Assembly (NCBI GenBank): GCA_002633005.1
Contig: NMRA01000021.1
Coordinates: 98,052-162,051, forward strand
Source: Phoronis australis
Taxonomy: Eukaryota > Phoronida > Phoronidae
Direction: 5' to 3'
Length of the DNA stretch: 64,000 bases
In this document: one piece after another, positions 1 to 12,900 of the stretch
How the letters are laid out: the number at the start of each line of letters is the position of its first letter
Numbering within the stretch: the first letter of the stretch is position 1
Translations under genes and position numbers: made by a program
Notes under the pieces: model-generated
What the model was told of the DNA's origin: nothing
Databases searched by the model: none
Seen by the model: the letters and a program-made list of their open reading frames with translations, nothing else

Positions 1-946
1 ACTAATTGCTCTACAAAGTGCTATTAATATTTTTACTTAAATGTTTTTATGTTGTTTTGCCACGAAAGCCCTTTTTTGTTAAATTTCACTAAAGACATGG
101 CCATGTGACATAATTAATGGCAGATTGGTATAAAGTCAAACATTGAAATTTGGCAGACTTTCTACTTTCAGAAAACATATGTATACTTTTTACCGAGTCA
201 AAAACGATATTTTTTGTAATTAGTTCCAAGTCTAAACACACAGACTTGTCCTACATAACCTTAAAAAACGTGTTAGTAAAGACTGAGCTTTTTTATGTGT
301 TACAAGGCTCCAGTGGCTGACAATCGAGCATTGCACATAGTTGTCTCCTACTCGTCTGAGCTTGGGTCTTGTGAGTGACTGTATGCAAGGGATTGACTAA
401 GAACCAGGATATAATGCGAAAGTGATTTCTGGGGTTGTGCTCATATTAAAAAGGCTTGCTGGGTTTTGATGACTTGTTTTTGTCATGCAGTTGAATGTTG
501 CCAAAAATAATTGCCAAAATTGGTTGTTTTTCATTTTTCAAAAGCTTGTAACATTGATATGCTAGCCGAAAGTTTCTCAGATGTCATCTTTGTTATAGAA
601 CTTAGTGTGATAAAACCTCTGTTTTATGACTGTCTTAAATGAAAAGTGAAGGAATAAAGTTTCATTTGTCTGCTGTATTGCGTCCTAAATTGGTGACATC
701 TTACTATGTCTTCCATATGTAGAAAAATAGCAACCACGTTTCTATAGCGACTGTGATTTGTGCTTTACATAATTTTAGAACCCATATCAATTAAAGTGAT
801 GCCTGGAGTTAAGCAAATAAACCTAGATTGCTCCACTGCTGTGTGGTTAGCGAGTATTATCTGTGGTTCAGTTGTTTAATGTTTTGTTATTAGTGGGCTT
901 CCTAATTTTTGTCCCAACTTATTTTATGTTTTTGTGTTTTTTTCAG
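1..946 (+). other. Intron or 5' flank of HEXD, no exon found
   Basis: The first HEXD exon in the window begins at 947 with the last base of a split codon, so a short upstream exon with the start codon must exist. I found no ATG-bearing exon with a donor in the right phase here, so it probably lies to the left of the window. The stretch holds two repeat remnants: one at about 85-260 that is similar to 29640-29810, and a SINE tail at about 305-405. Confidence 0.6.
305..405 (+). repeat. 5'-truncated SINE tail
   Basis: The sequence around TTGTCTCCTACTC and GAGCTTGG aligns, with roughly one mismatch in four, to the 3' part of the tRNA-like SINE that lies on the opposite strand at 28905-29030. The tRNA-like head with its A and B boxes is missing here, as expected for a truncated retroposed copy. 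Confidence 0.5.
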
Positions 947-3900
947 GTTAGTTCACTTGGACTTGAAAGGTGCTCCACCTAGAGTATCCTATTACCATGA
1001 GGTAAGTTCAGTTTTCCTAAGATGGAACATTACAAACTTTCTCTGATGCTGTGGCTATTCCAGAAAATGAGCAGTGCGGAAAATCTATTGTTGAGTGGTC
1101 ATGTTAGCTTATTGTCTGCGATTTTACCTTATACGTCTATTTTCTTCCTTTCTTCTGAGATTCAGAATAACCTAAAACCCAGTGGACACCTACTGTACAA
1201 ACTATTAGAGAGAGACGCTGTGTTTCAAGGGAGACTTGGGGACTAACAGATTTTACGAACTGTAAGAGAAATCACCGTACTTTTGTCCATGGTAATAGTG
1301 AAGTGTAGAACCACAGGCAGGATGGGTAAGGTCGTATCAATGATTGGGCAATTGGGCATACCGCGAAATAAGAAATTCACAATCGGTAACATTTTTGTCT
1401 ATTAATTTTGCAGATTTTCCCTTTATTCAAAGAATGGGGAGTTACAGGACTTCTGATTGAGTATGAGGACATGTTCCCATATAAAGATGACTTCAAGTGC
1501 TTACAGGCCCCATATGCCTACAGGTATGGGGTATGGGGACAAATGAAGAACAGTTAGTGTTGGTGTTAACTAGTTATTGATTTATGTTTGTGGAAAACTT
1601 TATATTTTATCTAATTATTTTTACATTGTCGTTTTTTTTTTGTCAGCAGATTGAGAAGAATGAAAATAAGAGCCAATGCACTGTAATATTTCAGTAATCT
1701 CCATGATATGTAGAGCAGAAAACGCTTTGGCTAGGCTTTCATTTCTGATCAGGAAGATTTTGAAGTGTGACTCAGGAAGTAACATGGCTGTAAGGTTTGT
1801 CATCTACTGTTTTACCCCGAATATAAGGTCTGTCATCTACGGTATTACCCCAAATATAAGGTCTGTCATTGACTGTATTACCCCGAATGTAAGACCATTG
1901 CTGTGTTTTCCCAAACTTCATCTGACACTTTCCGTTAGGATTGATACATCCTCGAAGTTAAACATTTTTGTTCATATCAGAATGCAAAGAACCGTGACTA
2001 TAACGCCGTGAACTTATATTCTGTGTAATACAGTAAGAAAAATTATAATTTCTGAACATGGTTGGGGACTCAGTGCCATGTTTGAAAAAGTGATGGAAAA
2101 ACACTTGTTGCTAGAGTGTAACTGCTTCTGTTAAAATAATTAGATGCACCCTTTGCTATGTTTTCTAGCCAACAAGATATCTCTGATCTGCTCCAACTGG
2201 CACAGCATCACAGCTTGGAGGTGATTCCGCTTGTCCAGTCTTTTGGACACTTAGAATTTGTCCTCAAGCATGACCGGTTCAGACACCTGCGAGAGGTGGA
2301 ACGCTATCCAATGGCTCTCTGTCCGTGCCATCCAGGTAACAGCCTTAATAGAAACCTATAACCATTGGAGTGCAAAAAATAGCCTCAAGCAGCTGAAGGG
2401 GAACCTGGCTATCAGTCATGAACAGTTTGGAGGATTTAAATTTTACTAAAATGCTTTTACAACAGAATCCAGACATGCTTCGTTTCTGCAGAGGATGCAG
2501 AAAGTGCATGTTTCGTACAAAAAACTTTCTTGTCTGGAAGTTATGACATTCAGGAAAAATTGCAGGTTTTGAGAAGAAAACTGGTCACATGACTACAGGT
2601 TTCTTGGATTATTTTGATACACATGCTATGTTTGTGTGATTATAAAGGATTTCTAAAATTCGTTTTTTCATGAGCTAGTGATTAGTATTTGAAAGTTATT
2701 TTGGGATTGGTAACCCCTGGGGAATATAGACATTAATCTATAAGATGTAGTTGGCTACCTTGTTTACTAAGGATCAGAATTTTTAAATAGCTATTAGTGT
2801 CAATAGTAGACCCATCAAACTGTATCATAATTTTTGATGATCTTAGAATCTTATGTACACGAAGCCAATAACCAGGTGTTCGACTGCATTTTTTCCTCAA
2901 AAATTTAGATTTTTCATGGAGATATCTATATTTTCTACTTACACACTATTTTTTACTTCAAAACTTGCAAATTCTGTTTCTATCAGCTTAGTAGGCATAT
3001 CTTGGATTTTCTCTTAGCCAGATTTCGGTTGTCAAATATCACTACATCTGCTTTTTAAAGGAACATTGGCGTTTTCATTTTCAAAATCTTGGTTCTTGGA
3101 CTAAAAGTCCTAAAAAAGAAAATCTCAGGCACTTTTTGTGGAGCTAATAGAATAAAAATGCAGAATAAAAATACAGAATTTTCAAGTTTCACACTGAAAT
3201 GTTCATGTTTGTAGAAATTATGACGACTCTGTGAAAAATCAAGATTTTTTAGGAAAAGGACGGTATTAATTTTGCTCTCATAAGACTCTGTGATCATCAA
3301 GGATTTTCAAAATTTGTACTGTTGCGAGTCTACAATTAAATGTCTTTAAAAGTTTTTCGAGAAATTTGATCTTTTGTAACACATATTGCGTCAACAATAT
3401 TTGAAACTGAAACAAATATTCACTGAAGAAAAAAGTTATTCCATTCTGTTTGATTGAATAAATTGTAATTACAATCGTAAACGAGGCTTTTTGCCTTATT
3501 TTTAGTTGGTTGAGCTGCGCTTCAGATGACATTAGGTAATAATTTAGGCATTCACTGAGTAAATGTATATGTATGTATGTATGAACGTACACTTGTATGG
3601 CTTAAAACTGTAATAATGTGGTCAAAAAATTGTTTGTTACAACGGTTTCGCCAATGTTGACCTTTTGCTTTATTTTCAGACTCGTTGGATGTGGTGGTGG
3701 CTATGATCAGTCAAATGTTGAGTCTTCATTCAGAGGTCAAATGGTTACATGTTGGTGCTGATGAGGTAATACTGTGACCATCAGTCTACTGTGCTGTTGA
3801 AGATAAAAAACTTTAATTTCAAAAATTGAACATGAAATTTGACTCTTGTATATTTATTAAATAAATGATAAAACCGCACTTGTGTCAGGTCTAACCCTCA

Positions 3901-6900
3901 GTGTGATATGCTAATTAGAACGGAGGCTTAAAGCAAAATTTTGTGTAATTGTACACAGGAATTTTCCTGCTTTTATTTGCATTGTCAGAAGGTAGTTAAA
4001 CAAGATTCAATCGTTGCTGTATTCCTTTCCTATACATGCACATGTAATTAAGCTCAAATTATATATGTCTGCGGGTTGGACATTCACAAGGTATTCCACT
4101 TGGGTGTGTGCGAGAAGTGCCAAGCCAAGATGGCAGAGAACAATTGGACGAAAGTGGATCTGTTCCTCGACTACATGTGTCGTCTGCTTCGCATGTGCCA
4201 GAAGATGTTTCCTCACGTGACCTTCATCATGTGGGATGACATGTTGCGCAGGGTCAAGGACACCAAAGTGTTGGAAAGTGAGTAAAAAGTTCTGCACTGG
4301 GGTATTCCAGGGTGCACTGCAACAAAGACACGGTTCACCAACATGTATCTCCACCTAGTGTTCCCCATTTGTCTGAATGCTATAGACATGCTTGTGAATT
4401 CTTGAGTCGGTTCATCTTCAACAATGAGTTGTCATATTTTCCAAGCTCATAAATTAATTCTAATTTGATTTTCATGGTTACCAGTTGCTAATCTGATGGG
4501 TTGAATGATGTAATTCACAAGTTGGTGTTTTTGACAAAGTTGTAATTTCGTGAAGGTGGGTGCATTAGAACAAACACTTTCTGAATCGAGGTGACTGGAT
4601 GGTCAATGAAATAATGACCCACATGCCTAACTATGCTGGAGGTGAAATTCCTAATTGCTATGCACAAACCACCCGTTCTGTGTATTTTACCATATGTTTT
4701 GTAAATGACCTATGACAAGCTCCGCCCCTTGCGAAATGCAACGTGTTGTTTGTCGGGTAAAATGGCGGCTTAGAAACGAAGGTGTGTCAAGAATGCTGCG
4801 TTCTGATTGGTCAATTAAGTCAATTTCGAAATATGTGGTTTTGATTACCAAGTGATTATTGACAAAATGAACATTATTTTCAACTTTTTGTTCTCACAGT
4901 AACTCTCACTTAAGAGTGGACACAACCCCGGGTTCCATTGAAGAAATTAACTTTTGATCTAGGCCCCATGCTGCTATATAACTGATCTCAATTTGTTCGT
5001 AACTCGGATGAAAAGTGGTTTGTGGTTGTGAGAAAAACTGAGAGTTCATTATTGCTTGAGACCATGATTGATGCGTAAAACAAGATGCTGTGTCAAGTCA
5101 ACTGTCGTTTATGTTTAAGCCCAGAAATCACTTCTAATTAGATTTATGAACAATTTGATATCAGTGTCTTCAGAGTTAGTGATCTAAGCTGGAAGTTAAG
5201 TGTTTATGGCGATTGGCGGAAGCCGCTTTATAATGACTTGTGTTTGTTTGTCCGTTTGTTTTACAGACTCAGGTATAGGAACATTAGCGGAGTTGATGGT
5301 TTGGCATTATCTGGATACATTTGATCTGGAACCAGGTGAGTTGATCATTCAGCAGTTTTAGGGTTTGTGCAATGGTTGTGTACTTATATTTTGTTTTTAG
5401 TGTAGATTGTATAGACATCTTTTGACCTGATAATGGCATGTCAAACCCATATTCAGTTTCTTCAGCTGGCTATTAATGTTACTTCCAATTAAGCTGATTG
5501 TTTTCTTCATATGTGTTATGAAAAGCATAAGAAAGTGAAGAAAAAAAAACATACTGGTGAGCTTAATTATTTGTAGAGGCTTGTTAAGGCCAGTATGTTG
5601 TTTAATATGTGACTTGATACAGTAGCTCCAGCTCACAAAGTCTGAAGTTAAAAAATTTGAACTACGGTGCTTGCAACGTGCTTGACTTTGAACTGGTACC
5701 TTTCTAAATGTTTCACATATTTATTAAGATTTTCATTCAAATCCTGCTTTTGACCTCGGCATGAGAAATCATGAAACTTCGGTCTCTTGCCGTAGCTTTA
5801 GTGAATGAAAGTAAGGTGTTGAAAGTCACCACCCCTTTGTGTGCCTTCTGTATTTTAGCTTAGTGCAACCTACGGAAGGGCATAAGGCCTTTTTAGAGTA
5901 GAAATATTTTGGTCTGGTTGATGCTGAAAGTCTTAACTTTTTGCCACTTTATATTGGATTCAGATCTATTCAGTCGCTACTCTAAAGTGTTCCCTTCGCT
6001 ATGGGCTGCATCAGCTTTCAAGGGGGCGACAGGTCCAACACAACAGACCACAGACATCACCTATCACCTACAGAATCACAGGGCATGGCTGGACAGGATG
6101 ACACAAGAAGCTGGAAAGTTCACCTGTTTCCGTGGATATGCTCTTACCGGATGGCAGAGGTGTGCATTTGTGGCTGGCATAGTATGATTTGGATAGATTA
6201 TGAAGTTTTAAACTCTTGATTGATCAATATTTCCAATTCGTATTGATGGCTGTGATTATCATATTTTGAAGTATGAAAATCAATATATTGACCTCAGGGA
6301 AAGTTTGTATAATATCGGAGACAAGATAATAAATTTCATTTAAAAGTATTCTCAAAACATCTTGTCTTAAATTGTTAAAATTCAGGCTTAATTTCAAATG
6401 ATTTATTGATGGTATATTTCTTTTATGTTTGGCTTCCGTCTGAGATCACACCATAATTCAGTGATGCTCGACATTTTTTGAGAGAATTTGTCAACAACTG
6501 CATTGTATTTTAATTGTGTAAGAACATTTCCACATATTTGGTAATTTATATCCTTATATACTGGTTTAATAAGATATTTTTGATATTGTTCTACAATCAG
6601 CCTCTTTTTTTCTTTTTTAGGTATGACCACTATGCCACCTTGTGTGAGCTTTTACCTGTTGGTCTACCGTCTCTAGTTGCCTGCTTGGCATGTTTAAAGC
6701 ATGGTAAGGAGTGGCCCAGTACCTTCCACCTTGTGTATGTCTTCATTAAAATATTGCATTATGGTCTCTTTAATAGTCATTTGACTTGTTTCCTCTCATT
6801 TGAAACAGCAACAACCCCACCTTCCATGAGCAGTAGCTTAAAGGGATACTAAACCCTGTTTTGGTGATTTCATCCAATCATCGTTCTGTCATTTGCCCAT

Positions 6901-9900
6901 GCACCATTGGCATCCCACTTCAGTGACGAAAGCAGGATTCAACTTAAAACTTGTTCTCTCTGTGTCGGAGATTGAATGTAATGGTTCTTGATGGATGGTC
7001 TTTCCCTACAGTTGTCATGTAATTGACCTAAAGTATAAGTTACGCTTGCCTGTTAGCAGACTGTTGAAGAAGTTTTCAAATTTTGCTCCCAACACTGAGG
7101 GTTGTTGAGACTTAGCTTTATGATTTTGTTTCAGAGAACTGGAAGGGAAAGTTGTTTTTAATAATAGACCAAAATTGGGTTTAGTATCGTTTTAATTTTG
7201 ACCCCATACGATTATGAAATCGGTCTGCTCCTCATTCAAATGAGAGGTGATTTCTATGCATTCTGAGAGAGCTTTCAGTTATTGATTGAGAGCATAATTG
7301 ACTCATAAAATTACTCGTGGCAGGCTAACTTTTTGATCCTGTGTCTTAGTTTTATCCAAGCCCAGAAACCACTTGTTGTTTGAGTAAGGATTAGGTTCGG
7401 ACCAGTTCTAGTGGTTAGTGATCTAGATGAAATGTTTGTTGCTTTGATGGTACAGGTTTTAATTGCAGCTTTAACATAATGAATGCCATGGGAAGAAACA
7501 CACTTTTGTATAACTTGTTTGTGGTAAACAAATCTGCGTATGAACACCTGTAGTTTCTGTTGTAAATTATCCAAGCCTGAATACCAGGCTTTGTCCTGCA
7601 CTGAACTGAAGAAATATCTTGATATCTGAGAGGACTGCTGTGGAGAATTCACCCTTTAGATATGCTTGACGTGGTGAAAATGTATTGGCTAGATTTCAGT
7701 CTAAGGATAACACTGATTTGTAACTTGGCTGTTTATTTCTCGAATGCCAAACTAGGGTGTCTTCACTTTCTGAATTTTCGTATGCAATTTCGTATACGAC
7801 TTTTTTACCTTGAAAATTTGTTTTAAGTCACGTGTCACCTACAGTTATTTGTATACGACATTTGAACATGAACTTGCATAAGACAGTGGAGTGAGTTGAC
7901 AATAATTCAAACATCCTAAACATTGGTATCAGAAAATTGGAAGTGTGTAGTCAGTGATCCAAAATTCATACGTGCCCTCCTATGTTAAAATCAGAAGTAG
8001 ATACAGGACTTTACATTGCGTCTTTATTGTGATACATTTGTCTACACTTCTGCTCAAATTTATCCCTTCCATTCATTACCATAGTTGCCAGCTTGCTTCT
8101 CCATAGACATTGTACTATTTTTTAGGTTTGTTTTTATAGGTACATTTAACCTGGATACTCATAAGAAGGTGGCAGAGGGGCTTGGGTTTGTTGATGGGAT
8201 GCCACTCGCGCCGTTTCTAAAGTAAGTGTAATTCTTGGTACGGTGTTTGGTAGGCTCTGTGTTGTTGCTGAATGAAATCTAACTCATCTTGTGATGCCTG
8301 GTATGTGTTCAGTAAGGGGACATGGTAAAACCACGGTTATTTTGCATTCATCACGGTAGATGATTTGTGTCACTGGGTAACTTGTGGTTGTCTGCATGAA
8401 TGAAATTGCAAAAAAATGTATTTGAAAATTAAGTCAAGCACGTCTCTCGTATGCAATTGTTTGTTGTTTTATCTTCATCGAAGTATATATGATAAACGTG
8501 TGACTACTTTGTCAATTAAGCTATTTCCATAAAAACATTGGCTTCACTTTGATGTCAAAACATGTGAGGACCTGATAACAAATTGACCGTATGAATAGGT
8601 AGGTACAGATGTTGCAGGTTACATGTAAAAAATAGTTGCAATGCAATAAAACTCAGGATTTTTTTGTCAAGGATAAAATACGTTTTTTTTTCTGGGGCTC
8701 TTTGTATTATGTCGAGATTTTGTATTTTCCATTTAAATGTGTTAAACCTGGTGCCCGTTCCACTGAAGCAAAGTGCTTGGGTGTAATTGTAGTAAGGTCA
8801 CAGGCTTGGTGTATAATACATGGTGATATCTTGCTAGTACTTGCACCGTCTTGCCTAACTCTCATGACAGTAGTGTTGCACAAGACAATCTTGAATGGGC
8901 TCCACAGTGTATCTATTCTGTATGTGATTTGTCAGACATTTGAAGGCCATTTTCATTATAATTGACAATAGTCTGGGGTTGGTGTTGTCACAACATGGTG
9001 TCTTCTGTATGCAGATATTTAATTTATTTGACAGGGCTCTCCTCTCTCATATTTAATCTCTGTCCAGGAACTCCACATTCCAGATTGAAAATAGCACTAC
9101 AGGATCGCACGAAAATATCCTGTTACATTGAATGCGAGTGTATGAACAGGCAAACTTTATCGCCTGCACAGGGTTCTCCATATCTCAAAATTTTAAGATA
9201 GCGGAAACATGCTAGACAATGTAGGGCGCTTGTGCACTAACAACCGCAGGCTATCAAACAAATTGTCTCCTTGTTGTGGTGGTTTTAGGCAGTCCAGTCA
9301 AGATTTTTTAAAACTTACATCTCATTTTCTGCATTTTACAAAATCTTTTTGTTTAAATAGGTTATTTCCAGAAGGAATGAAATCTGCATAGTAGTGTGTT
9401 AGGTGTTTTTTTAATGGTGCTGTAATGAAAATAATTATTGTTAAAATTAAGATATTTATTATTTAACTGCAATTTCCTGTGCTGTCCTTATAGTATAGAA
9501 GATAAGTCTGAACAGAGTTTCACTTTTAAGGACAGTTCCACCTCCAGGCATTTGTTTGTTAACTTTTGTTACAGTTAGTATCAATTCCCACACTAGGTAC
9601 TGTTCTGAGTAGTCAGCCCTTCACTTAAAATGGCAGGAGAATTTAAAGAGTGCTCAAAGTCAGCCAGTGAAATTGAAAGAGGGCACAGCACCCTGTTGTA
9701 ACAGCGCTCAGCATGACATTCAAACATATAATGAAAGGGGGGGGGGTTGCCATAGGTAACTAATTCACCAGATATTGTCAGCTCACATCAGGCTTATTCA
9801 GGTTCTAAGCTCAGTGGCTGTGGTATAATGACAACAGTTAGAACAAACAGCATAATCCCTTGAAAGGTTAGGTCATTTCTTCTGAAGCCCAGTGTACTTT

Positions 9901-12900
9901 GGACACTGAATGATGTGCATGGCATTGTCCTCTGTTGTTGAGGTTTGTGTGACTTCTTGACACATCCTTTCCAATTTGATGTTTTTAGATTTTGTGTCTA
10001 AATATTTTAGTTTACACAGTATGTGGTTTTGTATTGTCCTAATCTCTCTGTGTCTGACTGACATCTGCTCACGAGCCTTTGAAGGGTTTGCCTGAAATTT
10101 GGCAGACATGCGGCTCTGGTAACATTTTTCCAACTTCGGACAAACATAGCTGTCAAAATCGTTCTGCTTTTTCAAGGGCTTTAACAATCTAGAGAATGAC
10201 CACAATTTCTCAAAAGTTTGTCTGATGGTAGTAAACTTATAAAGCGTTTATTTGACACAACTTCTTTTTTTATGAAAAATGAAACTTAAAATCCGCTTGT
10301 CCTCATTGTTAGCTAGAATTTAACCGTAACATGGAGAGAATGGATGGCACGTGTTGGTTTTACTCGTCCAAAGGTTATTGGGCGCTCACTGATGAGTACT
10401 CACAGTTTATCAGTGAAGGGCTGGTTTGGTAATATAGACCAGTGAAATCAAATCATTGTGACAAATTTGTTTGTGAGAAGCTCATTTTGCCACTGTTTCA
10501 CCCTTATTTCAGCTTCGGAACCGTGCCAGTTTGTCAGTTCCCTGGCAGTGAGGTGTATGTGGGTATGCATGAATATCTTCAGCTAGACATCCAGTACTTT
10601 CAGTTTCTCAGACATGAGAGGTAGGTCAAAAGTGTCCTTATACATCGAAAGGTAGAATACAGATTGTAATACGTGTTTTCATGTTGGTCCTATGTTAACT
10701 AGATAAAGATAAATTGCTTTAGACTTTATGACAAAGACTTTCTCTTTTTAATTAAATGTAGGCATTATCAACCCCATCTCTGACCACTGGCCTGCACTAA
10801 ATATTTCTGACGGTAGGTGGTTCTTAGCAGCTTTTCATTTCTCGCTCTTACTTATCACTAATTATGTCACTTGGCAGAAGTAATGTTTTTGTTCAAATCA
10901 GTATATGAGATGTTAGAGTTCAGTACGCCCTCTGTTGTAAGCCTGAATAGAACGTGATCTTCTTGCAGTCATCTGCACGCATGGATGAATGATTACCAAG
11001 TGAGACGNNNNNNNNNNNNNNNNNNNNNNNNNNNNNNNNNNNNNNNNNNNNNNNCCAGGCATTTGTTTGTTAACTTTTGTTACAGTTAGTATCAATTCCC
11101 ACACTAGGTACTGTTCTGAGTAGTCAGCCCTTCACTTAAAATGGCAGGAGAATTTAAAGAGTGCTCAAAGTCAGCCAGTGAAATTGAAAGAGGGCACAGC
11201 ACCCTGTTGTAACAGCGCTCAGCATGACGTTCAAACATATAATGAAAGGGGGGGGGGTTGCCATAGGTAACTAATTCACCAGATATTGTCAGCTCACATC
11301 AGGCTTATTCAGGTTCTAAGCTCAGTGGCTGTGGTATAATGACAACAGTTAGAACAAACAGCATAATCCCTTGAAAGGTTAGGTCATTTCTTCTGAAGCC
11401 CAGTGTACTGTGGACACTGAATGATGTGCATGGCATTGTCCTCTGTTGTTGAGGTTTGTGTGACTTCTTGACACATCCTTTCCAATTTGATGATTTTAGA
11501 TTTTGTGTCTAAATATTTTAGTTTACATAGTATGTGGTTTTGTATTGTTTTAATATCTCTGTGTCTGACTGACATCTGCTCACGAGCCTTTGAAGGGTTT
11601 GCCTGAAATTTGGCAGACATGTGGCTCTGGTAACATTTTGCCAACCTCGGACAAACATAGCTGTCAAAATCGTTCTGCTTTTTTCAAGGGCTTTAACAAT
11701 CTAGAGAATGACACAATTTCTCAAAACTTTGTCTGATGGTAGTAAACTTATAAAGCGTTTATTTGACACAAATTTTTTTATGAAAAATGAAACTTAAAAT
11801 CCGCTTGTCCTCATTGTTAGCTAGAATAACCGTAACATAGAGAGAATGGATGGCACGTGTTGGTTTTACTCGTCCAAAGGTTGTTGGGCGCTCACTGATG
11901 AGTACTCACAGTTTATCAGTGAAGGGCTGGTTTGGTAATATAGACCAGTGAAATCAAATCATTGTGACAAATTTGTTTGTGAGAAGCTCATTTTGCCACT
12001 GTTTCACCCTTATTTCAGCTTCGGAGCCGTGCCAGTTTGTCAGTTCCCTGGCAGTGAGGTTTATGTGGGTATGCATGAATATCTTCAGCTAGACATCCAA
12101 TACTTTCAGTTTCTCAGACATGAGAGGTAGGTCAAAAGTGTCCTTATACATCGCAAGATAGAATACAGATTGTAATACGTGTTTTCATGTTGGTCCTATG
12201 TTAACTAGATAAAGATAAATTGCTTTAGACTTTATGACAAAGACTTTCTCTTTTTAATTAAATGTAGGCATTATCAACCCCATCTCTGACCACTGGCCTG
12301 CACTAAATGTTTCTGACAGTAGGTGCTTCTTAGCAGCTTTTCATTTCTCGCTCTTACCAGATGTTCTAAATCACTAATTATGTCACTTGGCAGAAGTAAT
12401 GTTTTTGTTCAAATCAGTATATGAGATGTTAGAGTTCAGTACGCCCTCTGTTGTAAGCCTGAACAGAACGTGATCTTCTTGCAGTCATCTGCACGCATGG
12501 ATGAATGATTACCAAGTGAGACGAAATTTTGTCAACCCTGTTCACGTCGAGCAGTTTTTACCTACTGTTTCCAGGTATGTCATACATTGTTAGTAGACCG
12601 TACCTGTCTTCAAGACATTCTTCTTGTATTCTCAGTTGCATGTAAAACTTCCTTTGTGCAGTGATGATGGCATGCATAACATCGTACAAAAGGTACTGAT
12701 TGTGAAGTCTTAGAGAACTGTTATCTTTTTGAAGGCTTTTTGGGCCATTTGGCATATTTTACTTATACGTGGTATTGTGAAGCTTTTCAATGTTTCTGTA
12801 TCTTAATGAAATCTATGAAAATGGAAGTTCCTCAAACTTGAAGTGCTGATCCCCAGACTAAGTTCCGAAAACATCGGTTGAAGTAAGCTGCTACGTTCCC

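Larger units (their letters stand above)
9544..12522 (+). repeat. 1.5-kb direct duplication around an N gap
   Basis: 9544-11007 and 11055-12522 are near-identical, differing by scattered substitutions and small indels (for example a G run of 10 versus 9). They are separated only by 47 Ns at 11008-11054. The unit spans the end of one HEXD intron, a whole 108-nt exon, the next intron and the start of the 90-nt exon. The first copy breaks off inside the second exon exactly at the gap. An uncollapsed alternative haplotype is the simplest explanation; a real duplication cannot be excluded. Confidence 0.85.

Noticed and set aside
4007-4354. 115-codon minus-strand frame opposite a HEXD exon
   Set aside because: It is a shadow of the well-supported HEXD exon at 4091-4277.
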